Of a DNA stretch of 46,468 nt, positions 16,571 through 25,999 are shown piece after piece. Position 1 is the stretch's first letter, and the number at the start of each line of letters is the position of its first letter. The translations under genes were made by a program, and so were the position numbers. Below the pieces are notes generated by a model, which ran no database searches, was not told the origin of the DNA, and worked only from the letters and a program-made list of their open reading frames with translations. The DNA comes from Paraburkholderia sp. UYCP14C (lineage in GTDB: Bacteria > Pseudomonadota > Gammaproteobacteria > Burkholderiales > Burkholderiaceae). The stretch is from NCBI RefSeq assembly GCF_004197395.1, contig NZ_SELS01000059.1, forward strand, positions 1 to 46,468, given 5' to 3'.

Positions 16571-19522
16571 ATGGAGCACCGCGCCCGCACGCAGAACGAA
16601 CAGCTCGAGATCAAGACCACCACCTGCTACATGTGCGCATGCCGCTGCGGCATCCGCGTGCACCTGCGCGACGGCGAGGTGCGCTATATCGACGGCAATC
16701 CCGAGCATCCGCTGAATCAGGGCGTCATCTGTGCGAAGGGCGCCTCCGGCATCATGAAGCAGTACTCGCCCGCGCGTCTCACACAGCCTTTGATGCGCAA
16801 GGCCGGCGCGCCGCGCGGCAGCGCCCAGTTCGAGCCGGTCTCGTGGGACACCGCGTTCGACGTGCTCGAAAAGCGTCTCGCCGCGATTCGCTCGACCGAT
16901 CCGAAGAAGTTCGCGCTGTTCACGGGCCGCGACCAGATGCAGGCACTGACCGGCCTGTTCGCCAAACAGTTCGGTACGCCTAATTATGCGGCGCACGGCG
17001 GCTTCTGCTCGTCGAACATGGCGGCCGGCATGATCTATACGATCGGCGGTTCGTTCTGGGAATTCGGCGGACCGGATCTCGACCACGCGAAGCTGTTCTT
17101 CATGATCGGCACCGCGGAAGATCATCATTCGAATCCGCTGAAGATCGCGATCTCGAAGTTCAAGCGAGCGGGTGGCCGCTTCATCGCGATCAATCCGATT
17201 CGCACCGGCTATGCGGCGATCGCGGACGAATGGGTGCCGATCAGGCCGGGCACCGACGGCGCGCTGTTCATGGCATTCCTGCACGAACTGATCGCCGCCG
17301 ACGCATGGGATCACGAGTTCGTGCAGCGCTACACGAACGCCGCGGAGCTGATCGATGTCGACGAAGCGAGCGAAAACTTCGGCTTGTTCGTGCGCGATCC
17401 CGAGCAGCCCGAACGCAATCCGCTGTTTCCGCAGAATCATCTTTGGTGGGACCCGGCCACGCAGCGCGCGGTGCCGCATCATACGAGCGGCGTGACGCCC
17501 GCGCTCGACGGCCGCTATACGCTCGAAAGCGGCAAGCCGGTGACGCCGTCGTTCGCATTGCTGCGTGAGCGTGTCGCCGCTTGCACGCCCGAATGGGCGG
17601 CGGCGATCACCGGTATCGCGGCTGCGACGATCCGGCGCCTCGCCGGCGAGATGATCGAGACGGGCCGCCGGCACCGCGTCACGCTGCCGATCCGCTGGAC
17701 CGACGCGTGGGGCGAAACGCACGACACGGTCACCGGCAACCCGGTCGCGTTTCATGCAATGCGCGGGCTGGCCGCGCATTCGAACGGCTTTCAGTCGATT
17801 CGCGCGCTCGCCGTGCTGATGTCGCTGCTCGGCACGATCGACCGTCCCGGCGGCTTTCGCCACAAGTCGCCGTTTCCGCGCGCGGTGCCGCCGTCGGCGA
17901 AACCGCCGAACGACCCCGCCGCGGTCAAGCCCAATACACCGCTCGCGACGGGCCCGCTCGGCTGGCCCGCCGCGCCCGAGGATCTGTTCATCGACGAACA
18001 CGGCGGGCCCGTGCGCATCGACAAGGCGTTCTCGTGGGAATATCCGCTCGCGGTGCACGGCGTGATGCACAGCGTGATCACCAATGCGTGGCGCGGCGAT
18101 CCTTATCCGATCGATACGCTGATGATTTTCATGGCCAACATGGCGTGGAATTCGTCGATGAATACGATGAAGGTGCGCGAAATGCTCGCGGACAAACATC
18201 CGAACGGCGAGTACAAGATTCCGTTTCTGGTCGTGTGCGATGCGTTCCAGTCGGAGATGACCGCGTTCGCGGATCTGATCCTGCCTGACACGACGTATCT
18301 GGAGCGCTACGACGCGATGTCGATGCTCGACCGGCCGATCTCCGAGTTCGACGGCCCCGTTGATTCGGTGCGCGTGCCGGTCGTGCCGCCGACCGGCGAA
18401 TGCAAGCCGTTCCAGGAAGTGCTGATCGAACTGGCGTCGCGCCTGAAGTTTCCGGTGTTCACCAATGCGGATGGCAGCCGGCGCTTTCGCGACTATCCGG
18501 ACTTCGTCGTCAATCACACGACCTCGCCCGGTTCCGGCGTCGGCTTTCTGATCGGCTGGCGCGGCAAGGACGGCGACAAGGCGCTGGTCGGCGAACCGAA
18601 TCCGAATCAATGGGAGCAGTACGCGAAGAACAACTGCGTGTTCCATTACCGCTTGCCCGAGACCTTGCAGTACACGCGCAACTGCAACGGACCGTATCTC
18701 GACTGGGCGGTCAAAAACGGCTTCCGCAAATTCAACGAGCCGATCCTGATCCAGCTTTACTCGGACGTGATGCAGAAGTTCAGGCTCGCTGCGCAAGGAC
18801 GCACGAGCGGACGACAGCCGCCCGACCATCTGCGCGCGCGTGTCGAAAGGTACTTCGATCCGCTGCCGTTCTGGTACGCGCCGCTCGAAAGCGCGGCGAC
18901 GGATCTCGCGCAATTCCCGCTCGCCGCGGTCACGCAGCGGCCGATGGCGATGTATCACTCGTGGGATTCGCAGAACGCGTGGCTGCGGCAGATTCATGGC
19001 GAGAACTACCTTTATGTGAATCCCAACACGGCGAGCGAGAACGGCATCGCCGACGGCGGCTGGATCTACGTCGAATCGCAATGGGGCCGCGTGCGCTGCA
19101 TGGCGCGCTACAGCGAGACCGTCGAGCCGGGCACCGTATGGACGTGGAACGCGATCGGTAAGGCGGCGGGCGCATGGAATCTCGGCCCGGACGCGAACGA
19201 ATCGCGGCGCGGCTTCCTGCTCAATCACCTGATCACCGACGAGCTACCCGGCTGCGACGAGGCACCCGCGCGCATGTCGAACTCCGATCCGGTGACGGGC
19301 CAGGCCGCCTGGTACGACGTGCGCGTGCGCATCTATCCGGCCGAGGCCGACGCGCGGCACACGCTGCCGCAGTTCGACGCGATGCCGCAATTGCCTGGCG
19401 CGATTGCGCGGCAGAGTGTGGTGTCGCGCATCGTCCAGACCTATTTCGCGGGACGCGGAGAATTCGCGGCGCGCCTGCGCGGGACCTTGCGCCGCGCCGA
19501 CAATAACGGCGACGAACGCTGA
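16571..19522 (+). CDS. soeA: Sulfite dehydrogenase molybdoprotein, SoeA-like
   Basis: 983 residues, DMSO-reductase superfamily. The 4Fe-4S site is Cys19-x2-Cys22-x3-Cys26 with Cys54 (CYMCACRCGI, GVICAKG). The next block, FTGRDQMQALTGLFAKQFGT with AAHGGFCSSNMAAG, resembles SoeA of Allochromatium vinosum and Ruegeria as I recall it, with a cysteine as likely Mo ligand. There is no Tat signal, so the enzyme faces the cytoplasm, as SoeABC does. Catalysis would be sulfite to sulfate with two electrons passed to SoeB and on to quinone through SoeC. The start is placed at 16571, where GGAG is six bases upstream; ATGs at 16514 and 16565 are possible. A formate-dehydrogenase-like or polysulfide-reductase-like enzyme is the alternative. 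Confidence 0.85.
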   Translation: MEHRARTQNEQLEIKTTTCYMCACRCGIRVHLRDGEVRYIDGNPEHPLNQGVICAKGASGIMKQYSPARLTQPLMRKAGAPRGSAQFEPVSWDTAFDVLEKRLAAIRSTDPKKFALFTGRDQMQALTGLFAKQFGTPNYAAHGGFCSSNMAAGMIYTIGGSFWEFGGPDLDHAKLFFMIGTAEDHHSNPLKIAISKFKRAGGRFIAINPIRTGYAAIADEWVPIRPGTDGALFMAFLHELIAADAWDHEFVQRYTNAAELIDVDEASENFGLFVRDPEQPERNPLFPQNHLWWDPATQRAVPHHTSGVTPALDGRYTLESGKPVTPSFALLRERVAACTPEWAAAITGIAAATIRRLAGEMIETGRRHRVTLPIRWTDAWGETHDTVTGNPVAFHAMRGLAAHSNGFQSIRALAVLMSLLGTIDRPGGFRHKSPFPRAVPPSAKPPNDPAAVKPNTPLATGPLGWPAAPEDLFIDEHGGPVRIDKAFSWEYPLAVHGVMHSVITNAWRGDPYPIDTLMIFMANMAWNSSMNTMKVREMLADKHPNGEYKIPFLVVCDAFQSEMTAFADLILPDTTYLERYDAMSMLDRPISEFDGPVDSVRVPVVPPTGECKPFQEVLIELASRLKFPVFTNADGSRRFRDYPDFVVNHTTSPGSGVGFLIGWRGKDGDKALVGEPNPNQWEQYAKNNCVFHYRLPETLQYTRNCNGPYLDWAVKNGFRKFNEPILIQLYSDVMQKFRLAAQGRTSGRQPPDHLRARVERYFDPLPFWYAPLESAATDLAQFPLAAVTQRPMAMYHSWDSQNAWLRQIHGENYLYVNPNTASENGIADGGWIYVESQWGRVRCMARYSETVEPGTVWTWNAIGKAAGAWNLGPDANESRRGFLLNHLITDELPGCDEAPARMSNSDPVTGQAAWYDVRVRIYPAEADARHTLPQFDAMPQLPGAIARQSVVSRIVQTYFAGRGEFAARLRGTLRRADNNGDER

Positions 19523-19543
19523 AGCCACGGTAAGGAGCTTGCA

Positions 19544-20314
19544 ATGACCCAGATGGCGCTGGTGATCGATCTGAACGTCTGCGTGGGATGCCAGGCGTGC
19601 GTGACGAGCTGCAAGGAGTGGAACACGTCGGGCGAATCGGGCAGCCTCGCCGATTTCAATCCGTACGACGCGGACCCGTCCGGCACGTTCTTCAATCGCG
19701 TGCAGAGTTTCGAAGCGGGCAGCTTCCCCGACACGGAGATGATTCATTTTCCGAAGTCGTGCCTGCATTGCGAGGACCCGCCGTGCGTGCCGGTGTGTCC
19801 GACGGGCGCGAGCTACAAGCGCAAGGAAGATGGCCTGGTGCTGGTCGATTTCGATCGCTGCATCGGCTGCAAGTATTGCGCGTGGGCGTGCCCGTATGGC
19901 GCGCGCGAACTCGACGAAGCGCGCAAGGAGATGACCAAGTGCACGTTGTGCGTCGATCGCATTCATGACGAGCATCTGTCCGAGCGCGATCGCAAGCCGG
20001 CCTGCGTGCTCGCGTGCCCGACATCCGCGCGGCTGTTCGGCGATATCCACGATCCGGAGTCGGTGGTGTCGCAAGCGATCCGCGAGCGCGGCGGCTATCA
20101 GTTGATGCCGGAGTGGGGCACGCGTCCCGCGAATCACTATTTGCCGCGCGTGCCGACCACGGCCGCGGGTTGCGGCAGCGACGCGTGCTCGTGCAAGTCG
20201 TCGGGAACGACTACCGACGATGCCACGCACACGCCGGGTTCGCCCGATTCGCAACTCGAGGCGCAGCTCGCGCGCGGTGAAGTACATCTCGCGTCGATCG
20301 CGACGCGCATTTGA
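19544..20314 (+). CDS. soeB: 4Fe-4S dicluster ferredoxin subunit, SoeB-like
   Basis: 256 residues with sixteen cysteines in four ferredoxin-type groups: CVGCQACVTSC near the N-terminus, CLHCEDPPCVPVCPTGA, CIGCKYCAWACPYGAR, and CTLC with CVLACPT. This is the DmsB/PhsB/NrfC plan of an electron-wire subunit, which binds the molybdoprotein in the cytoplasm. AAGGAG lies six bases before the ATG. The gap to soeA is 21 bases. The tail carries a small extra CGSDACSC motif not needed for the four clusters. Confidence 0.9.
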   Translation: MTQMALVIDLNVCVGCQACVTSCKEWNTSGESGSLADFNPYDADPSGTFFNRVQSFEAGSFPDTEMIHFPKSCLHCEDPPCVPVCPTGASYKRKEDGLVLVDFDRCIGCKYCAWACPYGARELDEARKEMTKCTLCVDRIHDEHLSERDRKPACVLACPTSARLFGDIHDPESVVSQAIRERGGYQLMPEWGTRPANHYLPRVPTTAAGCGSDACSCKSSGTTTDDATHTPGSPDSQLEAQLARGEVHLASIATRI

Positions 20315-20333
20315 ACGACGACGAGGCCACACG

Positions 20334-21290
20334 ATGAATCCGGCTTTTTCCGTAGTCTTCCTGACGACGCTGAGCGGCGCGGCGCAGGGATTGTTGATCG
20401 CGCTCGTCGGTGTCGAGAGTGCGGCGTGGCTGGGCGTCATCGCGCAACCCGCCGCCGCCACCGCGTTCTACGTGAGTGGCGCCGCGCTTGCGGTGCTGCT
20501 GGGCGGTCTGGGTCTGATCGCGTCGTTCTTCCATCTCGGCCATCCGGAACGCGCGTGGCGCGCGATCGCGATGTGGCGCACCTCGTGGCTTTCGCGCGAA
20601 TGCCTGTGCCTGCCGGCGTTTCTCGCGTGCGCGTTCCTGTATGGCGTCGCGCACTGGCTCGGCTCGCCGTGGTCGCTCGTGCTCGGCTGGTTGGGCGTGC
20701 TGGCGAGCGCCACGCTGTTCGTCTGCACCGCGATGATCTATGCGTGCCTGCGCTTTCTGCAGGAGTGGGCGACGCCGCTGACGCTGGTGAATTTCGTGCT
20801 GCTCGGCTGCGCGTCGGGTCTGACGCTCGCGACCGCATTGAGCGCATGGTTCGCGCCCGAGCTGACGGTGGGGCTGGCGATCTGCGCGTGCCTGCTGACG
20901 CTCGCCGGCTGCGCGAGCCGCTCGGCGTCGCTGCTGCGCAATGCGCGTTTGCGGCCGAAGTCGACGGTGCAGAGCGCGACCGGCATCCACAACCCGAAGC
21001 TCGTGCAGGTGTCACGCGGCTTCACCGCCGGCGCGTTCAATCTGCGCGAGTTCTTTCACGGCAAATCGGCGCGCACGCTGCGGGGAGTCAAATGGGGTTT
21101 TCTCGTGGCTGCGTTCGTTGCGCCGGTCGTATTGATCGTGCTGGGCGCGGGGCTGCGTTCGCTTGGCGCGTCGTTCGGCTTGCTGGCTGCGGCTTGTCTC
21201 GTGCAGTATGCGGGGCTCGTTGCAGAGCGCTGGTTTTTCTTCGCGGAGGCGAAGCATCCGCAGAATCTTTATTACGCGAAGGTGGGGTGA
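20334..21290 (+). CDS. soeC: DmsC-type membrane anchor, SoeC-like
   Basis: 318 residues with about eight hydrophobic helices, DmsC/YnfH family (starts MNPAFSVVFLTTLSGAAQGL, later ASFFHLGHPERAWRAIAMWRTSWLSREC, ending VAERWFFFAEAKHPQNLYY). It anchors the complex and should deliver electrons to quinone. The gap to soeB is 19 bases. Members of this family bind no heme. Convergent with nrdJ. Confidence 0.9.
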   Translation: MNPAFSVVFLTTLSGAAQGLLIALVGVESAAWLGVIAQPAAATAFYVSGAALAVLLGGLGLIASFFHLGHPERAWRAIAMWRTSWLSRECLCLPAFLACAFLYGVAHWLGSPWSLVLGWLGVLASATLFVCTAMIYACLRFLQEWATPLTLVNFVLLGCASGLTLATALSAWFAPELTVGLAICACLLTLAGCASRSASLLRNARLRPKSTVQSATGIHNPKLVQVSRGFTAGAFNLREFFHGKSARTLRGVKWGFLVAAFVAPVVLIVLGAGLRSLGASFGLLAAACLVQYAGLVAERWFFFAEAKHPQNLYYAKVG

Positions 21291-21305
21291 GACATAGCCT
21301 TCGAT

Positions 21306-21335
21306 GAGCGCGCTCGGCCATGTACCAGCGCGCTC
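21306..21335. terminator. Possible bidirectional terminator between soeC and nrdJ
   Basis: GAGCGCGCT and AGCGCGCTC are perfect 9-bp arms with a 12-base loop, in the 56-bp gap between two convergent genes. There is no T-run on either side, so the termination strength is uncertain. Confidence 0.5.
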
Positions 21336-21346
21336 CTCACCTCACA

Positions 21347-23932
21347 CTACCCGCAGGCCCCCACCTCCCCACACGCAGTACAAAAATCACACCCGTCCTT
21401 GCGAATCACCGCGTTCGCGCCGCACGAACCGCATTTGCGTCCGAGCATCGTGTGCAGCCCTTGCGTGCCGTTCGGCTGCAGCAACGCGTCGGCGCTATCC
21501 GCGGGATTCGGACGGATGCCGAAATCGGCGGATAGCGCCATGTCGGTTTTCATCTGTCCGCGCGGCAAACGCGCAAGCATCCGTGACGCCACCTGATTGC
21601 CCTCGGCGTCGAGAAAGCCGCGTCGATAGAGGATCTGCTGGATCGCGAACGCGAGCGCGGCCACTTCGGAATCGTGCCAGCGCGGCGCGCGATGACCGTC
21701 CAGACGCTGCACGTCGCCAAGCCGCACCTGGCCGCGATCCCACGACACCTTGCGCATATCCTGCAGATTGCGTGCGACGAAGCCGCCGCGCGCGGCCAGC
21801 GACAGCGAACGCATCGTCGCGGTGATCCACTGCTGCGACTCGTCGCGCTGACCGGTCGGAATGAAGAACTCGATCGGCCGCTCGATCGTCACGTCCTCGC
21901 CGGCGAGGCGGCCCGTCACCTCGATGAACGACACCGCGACATACAGCGACTTCTTGCCCGCCTGGGTCAGATATTCGACCTTCTCGATGATCGCCGGCAA
22001 TTCGCCTTTAGGCCGATGATCGATCGCGATACGCAGCGGGTCCTGATCCATCTCGGCGAGCGCGTCGTCCGCCTGCGTGGGCGTCACGCTCAGCACCGCG
22101 CCAAGCGTGTCGTTCGGGCGATAGGTGGCAAGGCCCTTCAGGCCGTTTTTCCAGGCGTCGAAATAGAGGCTTTCGAACGCGTCGAACGGATAGTCGGCGG
22201 GCACGTTGACGGTCTTCGAGATCGACGTATCGACGTACGGCTGCACGGCCGCCATCATGTCGAGATGGTCTCGCGCGGACATCTCCAGCGCGCTCACGAA
22301 GTAGTCGGGCAGCCGGCCCACGTCGCCGCCTAGCTCGCGATAGAGCCGGTACGCGTAGTCCTCGACATCGAACGATTCGCGGCCGCCGTCGGCCATCACC
22401 TTCATGCGCGTGTAGGTCCACGAAAACGCCGGCTCGATGCCGTTCGACGCGTTGTCCGCGAACGCGAGGCTCACGGTGCCGGTCGGCGCGATCGACAGCA
22501 GATGGCTGTTGCGGATGCCGTCGCGGCGGATCGCCTGCTGGATGTCGTCGGGCAGGCGCGACGCGAACGTGCCGGCTTCCAGGTAGCGGGCGGCGTCGAA
22601 CAGTTCGAACGCGCCGCGCTCCTGCGCGAGCTCGACCGACGCGCGATACGCCTCGTCGCGCATCAGCCGCGCGATGCGCACCGCGAAATCGCGGCCTTCC
22701 TGCGAGTTGTAGCGCAGCCCCATCATCACGAGCGTGTCGCCCAGGCCGGTGAAGCCGACACCGGTGCGCCGCTTCGCTCGCGATTCGGCGTACTGCTCAG
22801 GCAGCGGCCATAGCGTCACGTCGAGCACGTCGTCGAGAAAGCGCACCTGCGTGCGGGTGCGTTGCCCGAGGCCGTCCCAGTCGAACGACGGCTGGCGCCC
22901 CTTCAGTTGCGCAAACGGATCGACGACGAAGCGCGTCAGATTCAGCGGCCCGAGGTTGCAGCAGCCGTAGGCGGGCAGCGGCTGCTCGCCGCATGGATTG
23001 GTCGCGCGGATCGTTTCGACGGCGCGCAGGTTGTTGTCCTCGTTCATCCGCGAGATGAACACGATGCCGGGCTCGGCGACGTCGTACGTCGAGCGCATGA
23101 TGCGATCCCAGATCGCGCGCGCCTGGGGCTCGCTATAGACCCACAGGCCGTCCTCGCGCTGCCGCACGTCGCCGGCCGCGCGCAGCGCCGGCGACGGCTC
23201 GGCGCGATGGACCAGTTGCCACGGCTCGTCGTTCTCGACCGCGCGCATGAATTCGTCGGTGACGCCGACCGACACGTTGAAGTTGTTCCAGCGTCCCTTC
23301 GAATGCTTGGCCTCGATGAATTCGAGCAGGTCGGGGTGATTGCAGTCGAGCACCGCCATCTGCGCGCCGCGCCGCGAGCCCGCGCTCTCCACCGTGCGGC
23401 ACGACGCGTCGAACACGTCCATATAGCTGCACGGACCCGAGGCGGCCGAACTGGTGGTGTGAACCCGCGCGCCCTTCGGCCGGATCGCCGAGAAGTTGTA
23501 GCCGACGCCGCCGCCGCGGCGCATCGTTTCGGCCGCCTGCAGCAGTGCCACGTAGATGCCCGGTAAGCCCTGTTCGTCGACGCCCTGGATCGAATCGCCG
23601 ACCGGCTGCACGAAGCAGTTGATCAGCGTCGCGGCGATGCCGCTGCCGGCCGCGCTCATGATGCGGCCCGCGCCGAGCGCGCCGTGGCGCAGGTTGTCGA
23701 CGAACTGCTCCTCGACCGACGCGCGCAACTCGGGCGGCTCGGCCTCGGCGACGCCGTGCGCGACGCGGCGATAGACATCGTCGGCTGATTGCTCGTCGCC
23801 CTTCGCATACTTTTCGAGCAGCACGTCGAGCGAGAACTGCTGCGGCGGGATCAGCGAAGCGGAAGGAGCGGAGGAAGCGGGAGAGGTTGAAGCGGCGGTG
23901 GCCGCGCGGGTTTGCGGCGTGTCTTCTGCCAT
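21347..23932 (-). CDS. nrdJ: Adenosylcobalamin-dependent ribonucleotide reductase (class II)
   Basis: 861 residues. It reduces ribonucleotides to deoxyribonucleotides with a B12-derived thiyl radical, independent of oxygen. Signatures are GRIMSAAGSGIAATLINCFVQ with a redox cysteine, the nucleotide-site motif NPCGEQPLPAYGCCNLGPLN, and ISKTVNVPADYPFDAF. The C-terminus ends in a cysteine cluster (CGSCG, CDFCTACG) typical of the vitamin-B12-dependent family, used for disulfide exchange or zinc. The N-terminal 30 residues are Ala/Ser/Pro-rich and probably disordered. I saw no cobalamin riboswitch upstream. Confidence 0.95.
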   Translation of the reverse strand: MAEDTPQTRAATAASTSPASSAPSASLIPPQQFSLDVLLEKYAKGDEQSADDVYRRVAHGVAEAEPPELRASVEEQFVDNLRHGALGAGRIMSAAGSGIAATLINCFVQPVGDSIQGVDEQGLPGIYVALLQAAETMRRGGGVGYNFSAIRPKGARVHTTSSAASGPCSYMDVFDASCRTVESAGSRRGAQMAVLDCNHPDLLEFIEAKHSKGRWNNFNVSVGVTDEFMRAVENDEPWQLVHRAEPSPALRAAGDVRQREDGLWVYSEPQARAIWDRIMRSTYDVAEPGIVFISRMNEDNNLRAVETIRATNPCGEQPLPAYGCCNLGPLNLTRFVVDPFAQLKGRQPSFDWDGLGQRTRTQVRFLDDVLDVTLWPLPEQYAESRAKRRTGVGFTGLGDTLVMMGLRYNSQEGRDFAVRIARLMRDEAYRASVELAQERGAFELFDAARYLEAGTFASRLPDDIQQAIRRDGIRNSHLLSIAPTGTVSLAFADNASNGIEPAFSWTYTRMKVMADGGRESFDVEDYAYRLYRELGGDVGRLPDYFVSALEMSARDHLDMMAAVQPYVDTSISKTVNVPADYPFDAFESLYFDAWKNGLKGLATYRPNDTLGAVLSVTPTQADDALAEMDQDPLRIAIDHRPKGELPAIIEKVEYLTQAGKKSLYVAVSFIEVTGRLAGEDVTIERPIEFFIPTGQRDESQQWITATMRSLSLAARGGFVARNLQDMRKVSWDRGQVRLGDVQRLDGHRAPRWHDSEVAALAFAIQQILYRRGFLDAEGNQVASRMLARLPRGQMKTDMALSADFGIRPNPADSADALLQPNGTQGLHTMLGRKCGSCGANAVIRKDGCDFCTACGEVGACG

Positions 23933-24217
23933 GATCGACCCTCAAACGGCGTCGCGGCGGGCGCGGCGCGGTGGTGGAAGGCGCGTCGCCGGCGCCGGGT
24001 AGCGAGCCGGCGGTGGGGCGGGCGCAACGAATCCACCTTAACGCACGAGGCGCGGAGGGGCAACCGGTGGCGAGGCCAGCGCGGCGCCGCAGCCTGCGAT
24101 GCCGCGACGGCCGGGTGCGCGGTAGTTAAGGGCACGCGCGCAGTAGGGAGATCGATCTCAGCGCAGCAAAGGGTGACGCCCGCGCTCCCCGCCCGGCAGT
24201 CGGGAACGCTCCATGCG

Positions 24218-24505
24218 TCAGGCCGCTTCGAGCAGCGGTTCGAGGATTTCCGCGCAGATCATCGCGGACGCATTCGACGGCGCCGGGCGCTCGGCCGGCT
24301 TGAACACCGGGTCACCGCGACGGATCTTGCGGCGCGACACCGCGCAGGTGCCGGACGAATGCGCCGAGCGGCGGCGCCAGCGCTGCTCACCATAGTGGCA
24401 GCGGCCCGGCTCGACCCAGCGGATCACCAGCGTCGTGTCGGAGCTCTCGAGAATCTCGATGCGTACGCCATTGCTACCGTCGAGGGGGATGGACTCCAGG
24501 GTCAT
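24218..24505 (-). CDS. DUF3331 protein
   Basis: About 95 residues. The central stretch TLVIRWVEPGRCHYGEQRWR with RRKIRRGDPVFKP matches DUF3331, a small family found mostly in Burkholderiales. Three conserved-looking cysteines, including CHYGEQ and SGTCAVSRR, may bind a metal. Two consecutive ATGs exist; the one at 24505 has GGAG six bases upstream and is preferred over 24508. The function is unknown. Confidence 0.8.
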   Translation of the reverse strand: MTLESIPLDGSNGVRIEILESSDTTLVIRWVEPGRCHYGEQRWRRRSAHSSGTCAVSRRKIRRGDPVFKPAERPAPSNASAMICAEILEPLLEAA

Positions 24506-24847
24506 CATCGGCTCCGTATTGTGGAGTGCCGAATGTAGACCCGTGCGCGCCGGATAGCCATTGTGTCACCGTTGAAACACCGTTCCGGAATTAGCAATAA
24601 TCAGACTTGACAGGCGCGATTGGCCGAAATGACGGGCGTTGCAAGCATTTTTATGCGATTTTTTAATAATGTGAATTTTTGCAACGCTGTGTTGCCTGTG
24701 GCGCGACGAGGAGGGCGGCCGGGAAAAGGGCGGCAACGCTTCCTTTAAGATGCTGATTGTCGGGCGGCGAACTGAGCCGTCAGTGTAGCGGGTTTGATCT
24801 TTTCAGGTCGGCTCGCGCGCACACCGTTCAAAAACACCAGAGTTCAC
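24506..24847. other. 342-bp intergenic region with an AT-rich island
   Basis: No gene. It holds a 9-bp inverted repeat, GCGTTGCAA (24636-24644) and TTGCAACGC (24679-24687), around a T/A-rich stretch that contrasts with the GC-rich surroundings. Confidence 0.6.
24639..24667 (+). promoter_or_regulatory. Possible sigma-70 promoter for the AI-2E family gene
   Basis: TTGCAA (24639-24644), 17 bp, TTTAAT (24662-24667). The -10 is one base from consensus and the -35 two. Both boxes lie within the inverted repeat, which could therefore act as an operator. Confidence 0.45.
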
Positions 24848-25942
24848 ATGATTCCACGCCCACCCGCAGTCCCGCCCAACTCGCCCGAATCGTCGTCCGG
24901 CGCCGCCGAGCGCCTGAAGAAGCAGAAGGCCGCATCGGTCGTGCTCTATATCGGGCTCGTGCTGCTCGCGTTGTGGGTGGTGCGCGATTTCATCGTGGTA
25001 GTGGCGTGGGCCGGGGTCGTCGCGATTGCGCTGTGGCCGTTGCTGCACAGGGTGGCGGCTTGCCGCTGGTTCAAGGGGCGCACGACCTTGGTCGCGACGG
25101 TCTTCACGCTGGTGATCGCCGTGCTGGTGCTGCTGCCGGTCGGGCTCGGCCTTGCGCAGGCGCTGCGCGAGGCGCACGAGATGAACGACTGGTTCCGCAA
25201 CGCGCAGGAGAACGGCATCGCGCTGCCCGACTTCGTCAACCGGCTGCCGTTCGGCGTGCAGCAGATCACCTCGTGGTGGCAGGCCAATCTCGCTCAGCCG
25301 CTGCGCGACTCGGCCGCGATGAAAGGCTTGCACAGCAACACGGTGATGACGCTCGGCCGGCATTTCGGTGCGCGCGCCGCGCATGCTGCGATGGTGTTCG
25401 CGTTCATGCTGGTCACGCTGTTCGTGATCTTTCAGGCGGGGCCGCGCCTGTCCGGCTCGCTGCTGAAGGCGGTGCGGCGCGGTTTCGGCGATAGCGGCGC
25501 GGACCTCGTCGCGCATATGGGCATCGCGGTGCGCGGCACCGTGTCGGGGTTGGTCGTGGTCGGCGTCGGCGAGGGTGCGCTGCTAGGCGTCGCCTATTTC
25601 GTGACCGGTGTGCCGCACGCGGCGCTGCTCGGCTTCGTCACGGCGATCGCCGCGATGCTGCCGTTCTGCGCGCCGATCGTGTTCGGTCTCGCGGCGTTGT
25701 GGCTGCTCGTGCAAGGCTCGATGGTCGCGGCGGCCGGGCTGCTGGTATTCGGCGCGGTCGTCGTGTTCGTCGCCGAGCACTTCGTGCGGCCGGTGCTGAT
25801 CGGCAATTCGACGCGCCTGCCGTTTCTGCTCGTGCTGTTCGGCATTCTCGGTGGCGCGGAGACCTTCGGGCTGCTGGGGATTTTCATCGGCCCCGCGTTG
25901 ATGACGGTGCTGATGGTGCTGTGGACCGATCTCGTGGAGTAG
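24848..25942 (+). CDS. AI-2E family transporter
   Basis: 364 residues with about eight hydrophobic helices and the AI-2E/PerM family end motif FLLVLFGILGGAETFGLLGIF followed by IGPALMTVLMVLW. The family was named for autoinducer-2 export, but members also include Na+/H+ antiporters, so the substrate is open. It starts at the ATG at 24848; the ribosome site is weak. The first 25 residues are a proline/serine-rich cytosolic tail. It converges on the esterase gene with a 57-bp gap and no clear terminator. Confidence 0.9.
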   Translation: MIPRPPAVPPNSPESSSGAAERLKKQKAASVVLYIGLVLLALWVVRDFIVVVAWAGVVAIALWPLLHRVAACRWFKGRTTLVATVFTLVIAVLVLLPVGLGLAQALREAHEMNDWFRNAQENGIALPDFVNRLPFGVQQITSWWQANLAQPLRDSAAMKGLHSNTVMTLGRHFGARAAHAAMVFAFMLVTLFVIFQAGPRLSGSLLKAVRRGFGDSGADLVAHMGIAVRGTVSGLVVVGVGEGALLGVAYFVTGVPHAALLGFVTAIAAMLPFCAPIVFGLAALWLLVQGSMVAAAGLLVFGAVVVFVAEHFVRPVLIGNSTRLPFLLVLFGILGGAETFGLLGIFIGPALMTVLMVLWTDLVE

Positions 25943-25999
25943 CGCGGATGTCGAGGGACGCGGCGCTGGACGGCCTTGCGCGTGGCGCGCCGCGCCGGA

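Noticed and set aside
16259-19228. 989-codon open frame on the minus strand
   Set aside because: It is antisense to soeA, Arg/His-rich and without any family motif. High-GC codon bias on the + strand creates it.
23933-24217. Cobalamin riboswitch before the B12-dependent reductase
   Set aside because: I looked for a B12-box-like core and paired stems and found none.
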